From the NCBI RefSeq assembly GCF_018130785.1, contig NZ_JAFCJT010000016.1:1-64000 (forward strand): a DNA stretch of 64,000 nucleotides, written 5' to 3'. Below, piece by piece: positions 33,266-41,762 of this stretch. This stretch comes from Bradyrhizobium liaoningense (GTDB lineage: Bacteria; Pseudomonadota; Alphaproteobacteria; Rhizobiales; Xanthobacteraceae). Positions within the stretch are counted from its first letter, which is position 1. The number at the start of each line of letters is the position of its first letter. A model generated the notes under the pieces. That model saw only the letters and a program-made list of their open reading frames with translations. It was not told the origin of the DNA and ran no database searches. A program made the translations under genes and the position numbers.

Positions 33266-33577
33266 ATGGGGGAATTGTTGGCTGAGAGCGAGCAGAACCG
33301 GGAGCGGTTTCACGTCGCCTATGTCGGCGACGATGAAAATGACCACAGCATGGATCTGGAGGCGTTGGGTCCGGCGCTCCTGGCGTTCGGGCAACTCCTC
33401 CGTGCCGCAAATGCCGAGCTCAATCAGAACCGAGCAACCATGAAGGTGCTCGTAGATTCAAAGTTCGAGCACAAGTGCTTCCTCATCAACTTTGAGACCG
33501 AGCGCGGAACAGGTCCGCTCCGCTCGCTCATGATCACAACGGGTCAGCAAGCGACATGTACCGGGATGCCTGCATAG
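33266..33577 (+). CDS. Truncated hypothetical island protein
   Basis: The frame of 103 residues encodes RERFHVAYVGDDENDHSMDL then EALGPALLAFGQLLRAANAE and LVDSKFEHKCFLINFETE. This is the start of a family of phage- or island-linked proteins that I believe is normally longer. The reading ends in an unrelated tail (ITTGQQATCTGMPA). A 3' truncation is likely. The actual start is uncertain because upstream in-frame codons lack ribosome sites. Confidence 0.45.
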   Translation: MGELLAESEQNRERFHVAYVGDDENDHSMDLEALGPALLAFGQLLRAANAELNQNRATMKVLVDSKFEHKCFLINFETERGTGPLRSLMITTGQQATCTGMPA

Positions 33578-33670
33578 ACCGCGTGCCATCTCCAGAGCAG
33601 ACATCCTTGCTGAATGCGCCCGCGCTTGAGCGGCGAAGCTACCATCCGACGTGTCGGGTCATCGCTGCCG

Positions 33671-34021
33671 CTAAGTTCGTGGAGACTGGGGTGTTGGCGA
33701 CGGTGGCGTAGCAGGCTGCTGCGGCGATGAAGCAGAAGGCTGCTGCTGCGGAGCGGTGACGGGCTGCTGATCGCCGTCACCATGTGGGACACACGTCCCT
33801 ACGTTGCTTAGCAGTCGTTTGGCCTCAACATCGCGGGCTTTCTTGTAGTCCCTGCGCCGGTCAATCCGCGCCGCAGCCATGCGGTCCCAAGCATCGAACG
33901 CGTCAGCGTAGTGCTGTCGCATCTGCTCCTCAGCGGCGAGGCAGTCGCTGAACTTGTCGAACACCAGATCGGTGTTCACGGGCGAGACGCCGCCTACCAG
34001 AACCACCAACATCCATTTCAT
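33671..34021 (-). CDS. Small conserved hypothetical, possibly exported
   Basis: The protein is 116 residues from ATG 34021. A short hydrophobic N-terminus (KWMLVVLVGGVSPVNTD) precedes a helical charged region with two Cys (FSDCLAAEEQMRQHYADAFD and LLSNVGTCVPHG). A Pro/Gln/Ser-rich tail follows. It resembles small rhizobial periplasmic proteins with no named domain. Confidence 0.55.
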   Translation of the reverse strand: MKWMLVVLVGGVSPVNTDLVFDKFSDCLAAEEQMRQHYADAFDAWDRMAAARIDRRRDYKKARDVEAKRLLSNVGTCVPHGDGDQQPVTAPQQQPSASSPQQPATPPSPTPQSPRT

Positions 34022-34085
34022 AGCTCTGCCTACATTCGTGCCCGCTGACCGGGAACGACAAGGCATCGGCAAAGTTCCAAGCCGC

Positions 34086-34175
34086 TGGCCCTCCAAGCCT
34101 GTCTCGGCCACAAGAACATTCAGCACACGGTCAGGTATACGGAGCTGCTTCCGACGCGATCAAGGATTTCGACCT
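34086..34175 (+). pseudogene. 3' relic of a tyrosine recombinase
   Basis: The plus strand encodes GHKNIQHTVRYTELLPTR, matching the catalytic end of phage-type integrases with its His and the tyrosine of VRYTEL. A missing base then breaks the expected final residues. Nothing of the rest of the gene remains. It is evidence for an older integration or deletion event here. Confidence 0.65.
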
Positions 34176-34280
34176 CAGAGCACGCTGGCGCGACCCATAC
34201 GCCAGTATGACGATTCTCTTGTTTCCTCATACTGTTGCTGCTAGGTTCTGCTCACCGGGTTGGAATTGACGGGACTTGCT

Positions 34281-36758
34281 ATGCGTAGGGGCTTGATCCG
34301 GATTGTTTCCGCCACGGCGTCGTCTGCCTTTCTGGCGTTCCCCGCAATGGCGCAAGGGACTACGGAGACTAAGCCCGATCCACTTCCGCCAGTCACCGTC
34401 ACCGCCCCTGACGCAACAACGGCCAAGCGGTTCGCCAAACGGAAGACAACGCAGAGCAGAGGCGCACGGAGCAGAACCGCCGTCCAAACCAGTCAGCCGC
34501 AGCCCAAGTCTGCGGGTGTCAACGGTGTCACGCCTGCTGCATCCTCCGAAGGACCCAACACCACCCTACAGCCCACCGCCGCGAGTGCCATGCGCATAAG
34601 CGGCGAGCAAGTCAACGCCGTTCCGTTCTCACGTCCCGGCGAAGCATTGGAAGTCGTGCCGGGGTTGATCGTGACCCAACACTCCGGCGAGGGCAAAGCC
34701 AATCAGTACTTCCTGCGCGGCTTTAATCTCGACCACGGCACTGATCTGGCGATCAAAGTTGACGGCATGCCCGTGAACATGCCGACCCATGGCCACGGTC
34801 AGGGCTATGCTGACATCAACTTCCTCATTCCTGAACTGATACGAACCGTAGATGTCCGCAAAGGGCCATACTTCGCGGACGTTGGGGACTTCGGCTCAGC
34901 GGGTGCAGTTGGGATCGACTACGTCACCAAGCTGCCGAAGAACATTGCGGAAGTGACAGTAGGCAGTTTCGGCTACCGGCGCGGGCTTGCTGCTGGATCA
35001 ATTGCGGTTGGCGACGGCACGTTGCTCACCGCTGTCGAGGGCGTCAAATACAACGGCCCGTGGGACGTGCCTGACGACGTGCGGAAGATCAACGGCGTGA
35101 TGCGCTACGGTCAAGGCACTTCGACCGATGGCGTTACCCTAACCGGCATGGCCTATTCCAACGCATGGAACTCAACAGACCAGGTCGCTCAGCGGGCCAT
35201 AGATCAGGGCATCATCAGCCGGTTCGGTACGCTGGACGCAACGGATGGCGGTGTGTCCAGCCGGTTTAGCTTGTCTGGAAACCTTGCGCATTCGAGCGAG
35301 TACGGCCAGACCAACGTAAGTGCTTACGTAATCCGGTCTGACTTGCAGCTATACAACGACTTCACCTATTTCCTCGACAATCCCATCAACGGTGATCAGT
35401 TCAACCAGCTTGATCGCCGGTCACTAGGCGGGTTCGACGCACGACACTCATTTGATTGGCGGTTTGGAGGCTTCGAGACGCAAACTCGCGTCGGGATGCA
35501 AACTCGCTACGATGACATCCATGTTGGCTTGTTCAAAACTGAGCAGCGCAACTGGCTCTCGACGGTGCGTGACGACCGCGTACAGGAAGGCAACGTAGGC
35601 ATCTGGACAGACAGTACCACCCGGTGGACGGACTGGCTCCGCACCACCGTTGGCCTCCGCGAAGATTTCTTCGCAGGGCGTGTGCTGAGCGACACTCCCG
35701 AAAACTCTGGAAATGCGCAAGCATCGATGGCAAGCCCAAAGGCAGGCATCGTGCTTGGTCCTTGGTTCAAGACCAAGTTTTATGGCAATGCAGGTTATGG
35801 CCTGCACAGCAACGACATCAGAGGCGCGACCATCACCGTTGATCCCAACGACAAGCTAACGCCGTTGGATCGAGTGCCGTTGCTGGTGCGCTCGCGTGGT
35901 GCCGAGATAGGCGTCCGCACCAAGGCCGTTGAGGGGCTTACGAGTTCGGTTGCCGTATTCGTCCTCGATTTTGATTCCGAGCTTCTGTTCGTCGGCGATG
36001 CCGGAACGACTGAGCCAAGCCGACCGAGCCGCCGTGTCGGCGTGGAATGGACAAACCAGTACAAGCCCCTTTCTTGGCTGAGCTTTGATCTTGATGTCGC
36101 CTATACCCGCGCCCGCTTTACCGATCCTGATCCGGTAGGAGACCGCATCCCCGGCGCACCCGCGTGGGTAGCGAGCGGCAGCGTTGTCATTGGCGGCGAG
36201 ACCGGCTGGTTTGGTGCGTTAAAGGCCCGCTACTTCGGGCCACGCCCCTTGATCGAGGATAACAGCGTTCGTTCCTTGTCGTCGCTCATCTTCAATGCGC
36301 GAGCGGGGTATCGCTTCGATAATGGCTTGAGGGTGCAGCTCGATGTACTCAATCTCTTCAACGCGCAGACCAACCAGATCGAGTACTACTATCTGTCTCG
36401 GTTGCCGGGAGAGCCTATTGACGGCGTCGCTGATCGGCACGTTCACCCTGCTGAGCCGCTTGCGGTGCGACTGACGGTGGCAGCTATCGAACAGCCTTTT
36501 TCCATTCCACCATTCTTGTTCGACCAGTTAAGGGGCAGATTCGCGCTCAAATGCGAACGCCGATTGAGTGCGAGATGTCTTCTGAGAAGCCCACAATCAG
36601 ACGCGGCGCTTATTGCTTCGGGAGCAACTTTACGCCCGGCGCCGGTTCCTTGTAGTCGGCTGCTGATTTTTCGTCCGAGGGAATCTCGATCCAACGATGG
36701 GTGCCGGCCCCCTCACATTCCTGCACTACCGGGAAATACAGCATGCGTCCGGGAGTGA
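34281..36758 (+). CDS. TonB-dependent receptor with aberrant C-terminus
   Basis: From ATG 34281 the protein has a signal peptide (residues 1-25, ending MAQG), a Pro-rich linker, a plug domain (ALEVVPGLIVTQHSGEGKAN, NQYFLRGFNLDHGTDLAIKV with DGMPVNMPTH) and a long beta-barrel. The barrel should end near LAVRLTVAA around 36485, just after HPAEPL. Instead the frame runs on for about 90 residues, antisense to the DUF1775 gene, so the normal aromatic terminal strand is lost. The receptor would transport metal or cobalamin-like chelates in the outer membrane if the barrel still assembles. A frameshift or recombination at its 3' end is likely. Confidence 0.85.
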   Translation: MRRGLIRIVSATASSAFLAFPAMAQGTTETKPDPLPPVTVTAPDATTAKRFAKRKTTQSRGARSRTAVQTSQPQPKSAGVNGVTPAASSEGPNTTLQPTAASAMRISGEQVNAVPFSRPGEALEVVPGLIVTQHSGEGKANQYFLRGFNLDHGTDLAIKVDGMPVNMPTHGHGQGYADINFLIPELIRTVDVRKGPYFADVGDFGSAGAVGIDYVTKLPKNIAEVTVGSFGYRRGLAAGSIAVGDGTLLTAVEGVKYNGPWDVPDDVRKINGVMRYGQGTSTDGVTLTGMAYSNAWNSTDQVAQRAIDQGIISRFGTLDATDGGVSSRFSLSGNLAHSSEYGQTNVSAYVIRSDLQLYNDFTYFLDNPINGDQFNQLDRRSLGGFDARHSFDWRFGGFETQTRVGMQTRYDDIHVGLFKTEQRNWLSTVRDDRVQEGNVGIWTDSTTRWTDWLRTTVGLREDFFAGRVLSDTPENSGNAQASMASPKAGIVLGPWFKTKFYGNAGYGLHSNDIRGATITVDPNDKLTPLDRVPLLVRSRGAEIGVRTKAVEGLTSSVAVFVLDFDSELLFVGDAGTTEPSRPSRRVGVEWTNQYKPLSWLSFDLDVAYTRARFTDPDPVGDRIPGAPAWVASGSVVIGGETGWFGALKARYFGPRPLIEDNSVRSLSSLIFNARAGYRFDNGLRVQLDVLNLFNAQTNQIEYYYLSRLPGEPIDGVADRHVHPAEPLAVRLTVAAIEQPFSIPPFLFDQLRGRFALKCERRLSARCLLRSPQSDAALIASGATLRPAPVPCSRLLIFRPRESRSNDGCRPPHIPALPGNTACVRE

Positions 36759-37143
36759 GATCACCGGTCAGATAGACCGAAACGACGAACTCCTCGTAGT
36801 AGTCATCCGGCAGGCGGCCGGTCCACGACACCTCCTTGACGCCCTCGGTGACGTTGCTGTGGTACATCGCATACGACTTGTCATAGGTGCCTTTGACGAG
36901 GTCGATCTGCCAGCCGGCTTTCGGCATCGGCTTGACGCCGACGACGCCCTCCGGAATCCGGACGCGGACCTTCAGCGTCGGCGAGTTGCCGCAGCCGTGC
37001 GGAACGCGGAATGTCGCCCGATAGGAGGCTCCGATTGGAGCTTCCGTCTGTGCGAGAGTGACATGCGCCTGGGCTGCGGTGGAGGCGGCAAGCAGAGCGG
37101 TAACTGCGATTAAAGCGCTTCGCATGGTAATCGTCGAAGTCAT
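36610..37143 (-). CDS. DUF1775 (YcnI-like) periplasmic copper protein
   Basis: The protein is 177 residues from ATG 37143. A signal peptide (RSALIAVTALLAASTAAQA) is followed at once by His (HVTLAQ), the N-terminal His used for copper in YcnI. The DUF1775 core contains ATFRVPHGCGNSPTLKVRVR, GVVGVKPMPKAGWQIDLVKG, KEVSWTGRLPDDYYEEFVVS and LYFPVVQECEGAGTHRWIEI. It probably binds copper in the periplasm. Immediately upstream on the same strand is the tail of a TonB receptor, a usual partner, now truncated. Confidence 0.92.
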   Translation of the reverse strand: MTSTITMRSALIAVTALLAASTAAQAHVTLAQTEAPIGASYRATFRVPHGCGNSPTLKVRVRIPEGVVGVKPMPKAGWQIDLVKGTYDKSYAMYHSNVTEGVKEVSWTGRLPDDYYEEFVVSVYLTGDLTPGRMLYFPVVQECEGAGTHRWIEIPSDEKSAADYKEPAPGVKLLPKQ

Positions 37144-37156
37144 GTCTGTATCTTTC

Positions 37157-37263
37157 CTACATACGGTAGCGAATGCCGGCGTAGATCGAGCGGCCGGTGC
37201 CCGGATTGAAAAGCGCCATCGTGGGATCGGCCGTGCCGGCCGTGACCGTGCTCGAAAACGATG
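37157..37263 (-). pseudogene. C-terminal tail of a TonB-dependent receptor
   Basis: The minus strand reads FSSTVTAGTADPTMALFNPG then TGRSIYAGIRYRM to the TAG at 37157-37159. The last strand is the aromatic-rich end of an outer-membrane receptor. Upstream of about 37263 the homology stops. It formed an operon with DUF1775, 13 bases downstream. The 5' part was probably deleted. Confidence 0.65.
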
Positions 37264-37371
37264 AAGGTACTTCGAGACCCAGTGATCCAAATCACTGAAC
37301 GCCGTCGAGTCTTCCGCGACAACTACCGGCCGCGACGGATTATCCCTCGCGAGACACAGATGGAGAGCGAC

Positions 37372-37560
37372 ATGAACTTGACCGTAGAAAAGGAACTAAC
37401 GGAAGAGCTGACAATGGATCAGCTGAGCGAAGTGAGCGCCGGCCAAGGTGATGGCACTGGCACGGGCCCCCACACCGGCGCTGGTAACGGCACGGGGGGT
37501 GGGAAGCAGCACCTCATCTGGGCCGGTGGAAGTGGCACAGGCGGGCCGGTCTACGCCTAA
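37372..37560 (+). CDS. Glycine-rich peptide with double-glycine-like leader
   Basis: The peptide is 62 residues from ATG 37372, 5 bases after GGAGAG. Residues 1-24 (MNLTVEKELTEELTMDQLSE then VSAG) resemble the acidic leaders of peptides cut after a Gly-Gly or Ala-Gly site by C39-type exporters. The remaining core is almost purely glycine, threonine and polar residues (QGDGTGTGPHTGAGNGTGGG). A bacteriocin-like or modified secreted peptide is possible. No exporter or modifying enzyme is encoded nearby, so this rests on leader pattern alone. Confidence 0.5.
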   Translation: MNLTVEKELTEELTMDQLSEVSAGQGDGTGTGPHTGAGNGTGGGKQHLIWAGGSGTGGPVYA

Positions 37561-37801
37561 AGGTGCGATTGATCGAACGGCGAGCGTGGCAGTTCGCCGT
37601 TACGGCCCTAGCAAGTCTTACCCTTTGCCGCGGCGTTCTTGGCCACTAGAACCTGCTTCGCGGGCGATCTTTGCGGTGACCGGTGCTTGTCGCGTCGGTC
37701 CACCGCACTTTGTGTCGGGGCTGATCAACGCGCCGAAACCACGTAGAAGCGTTCACTCCATTCCAACAATCCGGCTTGACAGTGAACGTGCGCTACCGTG
37801 G

Positions 37802-38008
37802 TTAATCCACTCCGATCATGACATCGGACGCCTTGATGACGACGTACACGCTGCTTCCAGCCTTAAGGCCAAGGTTATCTACAGAATCATTCGTAATGGA
37901 TGAGGTAACGACTTGGCCGCCGATATCGACTAGTACATGGGCGGTCGTCGCGCCCTTCCTCACTTCCGTAACGGTTCCTTTAATTTGATTGCGAGCACTG
38001 ATGCGCAT
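37802..38008 (-). CDS. TOBE-domain molybdopterin/molybdate-binding protein
   Basis: The protein is 68 residues from ATG 38008, a single Mop domain (SARNQIKGTVTEVRKGATTA then HVLVDIGGQVVTSSITNDSV and YVVIKASDVMIGVD). Mop-type proteins assemble into hexamers that bind molybdate or tungstate in the cytoplasm. It is monocistronic here. The repeat element at 38079 lies upstream. Confidence 0.9.
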   Translation of the reverse strand: MRISARNQIKGTVTEVRKGATTAHVLVDIGGQVVTSSITNDSVDNLGLKAGSSVYVVIKASDVMIGVD

Positions 38009-38078
38009 CTCGGTTCTCCTGAAAGTGTGGTGCAGAGCAATGTAGCTGGTACCGAGCTCAACGGCCACTTCGGCAACG

Positions 38079-38175
38079 GGTCAAATTGCGAAGAACTCAG
38101 CGTGAGCAAATCTAGTCCGCTCCGCCCCGCTAAACGGACCTAAATGAGGGGTGTCGCGACTTCGCTGATGGGCCA
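38079..38175 (+). repeat. Dispersed rhizobial repeat, copy 1
   Basis: A 97-bp element beginning GGTCAAA and ending GATGGGCCA. Its second copy is at 39949-40046 with roughly four fifths identity by eye. The two flank the ABC_sub_bind gene region. Such short repeats are common near accessory genes in Bradyrhizobium. Confidence 0.7.
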
Positions 38176-38194
38176 TGAGGAGACATGCACCGTC

Positions 38195-39151
38195 CTATTC
38201 AATCACCTCGTGGGCCCGCGCGAGCAGGGTCGGCGGAATATGGAGATTGAGTGCCCTGGCGGTTTTGAGGTTGATGATCAGCTCAAATTTGGTCGGTTGC
38301 GAAACCGGCATCTCAGCCGGCTTTCCTCCCTTCAATATCTTGTCGACGTAGCTTGCCATTTCTCGGGTCTGCTCCGCCGCATCCTGCGTGTACGCCATGA
38401 GCCCACCCGCCGCCGGCAATGCCCGTACTATGGAGAATGACGCAAGTTTGTTTTTCAGCGCCAACTCAATGCTGGTAGCGCGCAAAAGAGTGGGCTGAAT
38501 GATCACAGCATCGGCCGCGCCATTCCGCATCTCAGCGAAAGCGGTCTCGAATTCATCGTCGGGATGGCGCATCAATGGCTGCGTCGCGACACCGATTCTG
38601 CCCGCGACTTTGTCAATCTCCGCGAGGAAGGATTTGGTGAATGGGTCAGCCGCATTGGCAAGGATCGCCACCCGATGCGCCGACGGAATCGTATCGCGAA
38701 TCAGTTCGACGCATTTGCCTCCGAGCTGAGCCCCGAAGCTATCCACTCCGGTTACGTTGCCGCCCGGCCGGGACAGGCTGGCGACGAGACCAGTGCCGAC
38801 CGGATCGCCTGAGGTCATCACGATCGGTATTTCGGCTGTGGCACGTTTTGCAGCCGTAGCCGCTGGCGTCTGCCAGGCGACGATAATGTCAACCTTTAGC
38901 CTCACGAGTTCGGCGGCCGCGTCGGCAAGCACAGCTGCATTGCCTCCCGCCGAACGGATTTGCAGCTGGATGTCCCGATTCTCGAGATGGCCGAGTTCCC
39001 GAAGTCCGTCGCGCAGTTCTTTCAGGAATGATTCGGGATTCGGATTGCCGAGGACGAGTACGCCAATGTGGTGCGTGACCGGCCGCGCTGTAGCCGCGAT
39101 TGGCCAAATGGCCCCTCCGGTTACAAGACCCAGAAAATGGCGGCGCCTCAT
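38195..39151 (-). CDS. ABC_sub_bind-family periplasmic binding protein
   Basis: The protein is 318 residues. It starts with RRRHFLGLVTGGAIWPIAAT, a twin-arginine-like leader. The two-lobed binding fold reads HHIGVLVLGNPNPESFLKEL, LVRLKVDIIVAWQTPAATAA, IPIVMTSGDPVGTGLVASLS and PGGNVTGVDSFG. The end, KFELIINLKTARALNLHIPP, is the family signature. Such genes are numerous in Bradyrhizobium and usually lack their own permease and ATPase, as here. The ligand is unknown. Confidence 0.92.
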   Translation of the reverse strand: MRRRHFLGLVTGGAIWPIAATARPVTHHIGVLVLGNPNPESFLKELRDGLRELGHLENRDIQLQIRSAGGNAAVLADAAAELVRLKVDIIVAWQTPAATAAKRATAEIPIVMTSGDPVGTGLVASLSRPGGNVTGVDSFGAQLGGKCVELIRDTIPSAHRVAILANAADPFTKSFLAEIDKVAGRIGVATQPLMRHPDDEFETAFAEMRNGAADAVIIQPTLLRATSIELALKNKLASFSIVRALPAAGGLMAYTQDAAEQTREMASYVDKILKGGKPAEMPVSQPTKFELIINLKTARALNLHIPPTLLARAHEVIE

Positions 39152-39484
39152 GATCGCCCCCGCTTCCGTGGTAAAACGAGCAACGCCGCAAAAGCCGCTA
39201 TGAACTCTCGCCGCTTCATTCGATCCTCACGGCAGCTTGAGGACGGCGGCACGCACTATATCACGTCTCGATCATGGTCGCTGCATTGAGCTTACCGGGC
39301 GCGTCTCCGCGCGATGTCGCAGTTGGGTCAGAAGCAGTAAGGCTCGGGTCGAGCACAAGATTTCTGCCTTACCCCGAACACCCGACATCTGTGCGGACAC
39401 GGTCGAGCCCCGCTTCGAATTCGGCGGTGCGAACGAACTACGAGGCAAGATTCAGCTGCGTGGTGCGCGCCGCCAAAGCGGGGC
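39152..39484. other. Intergenic region, no gene seen
   Basis: About 330 bases between the ABC_sub_bind and DUF1330 genes. A fragment near 39315-39340 resembles part of the dispersed repeat. Nothing else is recognisable. Confidence 0.4.
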
Positions 39485-39793
39485 TCAGTCCGTGGGCTGC
39501 GGGCCGTCGTAGCCTTCGATCACGATGATATCGATGTCCACGGCGCCCGCGCGCAGTGCTTTCGCCCTGATGTATTCAGGTGAACGGTAGCAGGCGAGCG
39601 CGGTTTCGTAGTCCTTGAACTCGATCACGATGTTGCGGTCGCGCGCCTTGCCCTCCACCGCCTCGAAGGTGCCGCCGCGCACCAGGAATTTCGCGTCGTA
39701 TTTGCGGAGCACCGCCGCGAGGGCGGGGCCGTAGGCTTTGGTGTATTCGGGTTTGATCACATCGATGCGCCCGATCCAATACCCATTCGGCAT
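39485..39793 (-). CDS. DUF1330 protein
   Basis: The protein is 102 residues from ATG 39793. It is a small ferredoxin-like-fold family member: GYWIGRIDVIKPEYTKAYGP, KFLVRGGTFEAVEGKARDRN then IVIEFKDYETALACYRSPEY. Full family length. The function is unknown; related dimeric alpha-beta barrel proteins are stress- or oxygenase-like. Confidence 0.92.
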   Translation of the reverse strand: MPNGYWIGRIDVIKPEYTKAYGPALAAVLRKYDAKFLVRGGTFEAVEGKARDRNIVIEFKDYETALACYRSPEYIRAKALRAGAVDIDIIVIEGYDGPQPTD

Positions 39794-40101
39794 GTTGTCC
39801 TCCTCATCTTTGCATTCTCAAATCAAGAGGGGCCGCTGGGGGTTAAATTGCTCTGCGGTGCATGGTTCCGTCGGGTTAACGACACCGTTTGGCTTGAGGT
39901 TAGTGGCGCCGCGGGGCCAGGCTAATCGAGCGTCGAGGTCCGTTCAGGGTCAAAAGACGAAGCACTCAGCGTAAGCAAATCTCGTCCGCTAGGTCCCACT
40001 AAGCTGACCTCAGTGAGAGGTGTCGCCAACCTCGCTGATGGGCCAACAGGGCGACGTGACGTCACATCAACAGATAGAGGAAGCCGCCAACTGAGGCAGT
40101 C
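39794..40101. other. Intergenic region holding a dispersed repeat
   Basis: The only recognisable content of these 308 bases is the repeat copy at 39949-40046, directly before a set of small minus-strand genes. Confidence 0.4.
39949..40046 (+). repeat. Dispersed rhizobial repeat, copy 2
   Basis: A 98-bp element matching 38079-38175 along its length (GGTCAAA at the start, GATGGGCCA at the end). Same orientation. Confidence 0.7.
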
Positions 40102-40296
40102 TTACCGTCTACGTCGTAGTGTCGGCCGGTTTACAGATTCCAAAACTATGCGGTCGAGCGCGGCCCTTCCGGCGCCGTGCGCCTCGTCTTGTGTGGCATA
40201 GGAATCGTGCGACGCTTTGATCAGACGCTTGCCGACATGAATCTCCCACACCCAAGGTTTCGGCGGTGGAAATCTGTGACGTAGCTTAATCCGCAC
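40102..40296 (-). CDS. Small hypothetical protein
   Basis: The protein is 64 residues from GTG 40296. It is basic, with a compact strand-helix pattern (PKPWVWEIHVGKRLIKASHD then SYATQDEAHGAGRAALDRIV). Similar short proteins occur in clusters in rhizobia, often described as domains of unknown function. It overlaps the upstream gene by 11 bases, suggesting a common transcript. Confidence 0.55.
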   Translation of the reverse strand: MRIKLRHRFPPPKPWVWEIHVGKRLIKASHDSYATQDEAHGAGRAALDRIVLESVNRPTLRRRR

Positions 40297-40480
40297 CTTC
40301 GTTGGACCTTGGCTTGAGCGTCGCTATCCGTCGCGTCCCTTGCCATAGCTCTACGGCTTGCCCGTCTACCAGTTGCTCGGCGCATTGAAGCGCATCTTCG
40401 TCACTGTCGCAAAGAACCTCTATGCGCTTGGCAACGTGGCCGTCGTCACCGATGACGAAAGCATAGTATCCGAATGGCAT
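40286..40480 (-). CDS. Small hypothetical protein of the AFVIGDDGHV type
   Basis: The protein is 64 residues from ATG 40480. The pattern PFGYYAFVIGDDGHVAKRIE then VLCDSDEDALQCAEQLVDGQ and AVELWQGTRRIATL is common among short Bradyrhizobium proteins. The longer open frame upstream is antisense-like and not used. No function known. It lies between two other small genes of the same strand. Confidence 0.7.
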   Translation of the reverse strand: MPFGYYAFVIGDDGHVAKRIEVLCDSDEDALQCAEQLVDGQAVELWQGTRRIATLKPRSNEGAD

Positions 40481-40487
40481 AACCGGC

Positions 40488-40685
40488 CTACTTCGGCGGC
40501 TGTAAACCGGGGGAGCGAAGCCAGTCGCTGATGTGAGCGGCGACCTCCATTTGCCGAGCTTTGCGAATCGCGGTTTCCCGCTCCAGGCCGGGCCGGAGCA
40601 ATTTGGCTCTCTGGCGCAACCGCACCGCTTCGCTGGCGCGACGGACTTCAAGCGTATCGGTTTGTTTGAAACGACGCCGCTTCAT
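40488..40685 (-). CDS. Small basic hypothetical protein
   Basis: The protein is 65 residues from ATG 40685, strongly basic and helical (KRRRFKQTDTLEVRRASEAV then RLRQRAKLLRPGLERETAIR and ARQMEVAAHISDWLRS). It has no known domain, and 7 bases separate it from the next gene. It is the first of three coupled small genes. Confidence 0.65.
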   Translation of the reverse strand: MKRRRFKQTDTLEVRRASEAVRLRQRAKLLRPGLERETAIRKARQMEVAAHISDWLRSPGLQPPK

Positions 40686-41263
40686 GGCGCGCTCCTTTCC
40701 ATTCGAGGAAGGCGGGAGCGCAATCAGGCGTTCTCATCACAGATATAAGCCGCGGACCGTGCTGTGATGGGTGTAAGTCTATGGCTGACATCATTGTGAG
40801 CGTGATGTCATTTGTTAAGACTTCAGCGAAATAGATGAGAATTATTCCGAGTTTGAGCAGGAACGTTCCCGGCATGAGCGAACGGGATATGTCCGAGTTG
40901 GGTCACAAGCCGGCGTGACGCCCGCGCCATTCTCAGTCCGCTCCGCCCTCGAAACCGGACATCAAGCAGCCATGGCGTTTGGTGGGCCGCAGATAAGCCA
41001 CAACCGGCGAGTTCGCTACACTTGCCCGAGCGTGAGCAACTGGCCGCCTGAGCGTCTTGCCGCTGGCGAGAGTGCGCCGTGAAGTTTGCTGCAAAATCTT
41101 CGGAAATTCCTATGCACCCAAATGGTGCATTTTATGAACTTGCAATTCCCTGATTGACGGCAGCCATGTGCGAGCGCACGATCGTGCATCGCTCGCCGAG
41201 CGGCGGGCCAGCCAGGCGCGGGTACGCCTGACCAGCCTTTCCTTAAGCACCATGGAGCAAGCC
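40686..41263. other. Intergenic region with two operator-like inverted repeats
   Basis: No gene in nearly 580 bases. TGACATCA and TGATGTCA (40786-40810, 9-base spacer) could regulate the small minus-strand genes. ATGCACC and GGTGCAT (41112-41130, 5-base spacer) precede the plus-strand gene. A degenerate fragment related to dispersed rhizobial repeats lies around 40890-40980. Confidence 0.5.
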
Positions 41264-41506
41264 ATGATGATCAAGGCAAATGCAGACTACATCGAAGTGG
41301 AGCCGGAGTGTTACCAATACCTGTCTGATGGCAAGGTTCTAGCCGTCCTCAAGACAAGCGCGGGTGATCGCATCTCATACGTGATGTCGATGGGTAGCTT
41401 TTTCCGGTCTGTCGATCTTGCGAATAGAGCGATTAACGAAAACCTCCCGGCGTCCTTGAATGCGATCAGCGGCGACAACATCGCCGAGCGCGTCGCCGTG
41501 CTCTGA
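41264..41506 (+). CDS. Small hypothetical protein
   Basis: The protein is 80 residues from ATG 41264, behind GGAGCAA. It is acidic and compact (NADYIEVEPECYQYLSDGKV then LAVLKTSAGDRISYVMSMGS), with no domain recognised. It is followed 22 bases later by a strong terminator, which supports a real monocistronic gene. Confidence 0.65.
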   Translation: MMIKANADYIEVEPECYQYLSDGKVLAVLKTSAGDRISYVMSMGSFFRSVDLANRAINENLPASLNAISGDNIAERVAVL

Positions 41507-41528
41507 TCGCGCCAGCATCACCGACAAG

Positions 41529-41555
41529 GCCCGCCGATCACCCGGCGGGCTTTTT
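41529..41555 (+). terminator. Rho-independent terminator
   Basis: GCCCGCCG, a 6-base loop, CGGCGGGC and TTTTT. A textbook terminator for the small gene ending at 41506. Confidence 0.9.
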
Positions 41556-41762
41556 CCGTTTTTCAATCACGTTTCCGTATAATCCGTTACCAATACCGCG
41601 CCAGCGCCTCCCCAAGACAATCGATTTAAATTCATGAGCAACATCAACGTTGGCTGTGCGTGGGGACCCTTGTTGCGGCGACATGACATTTGCTGGAAAT
41701 TAGCTGCATCCGTGCAATATTTTACGCATCGCTAATCTAGGTTTTTTGACCAGGAGCACGAT

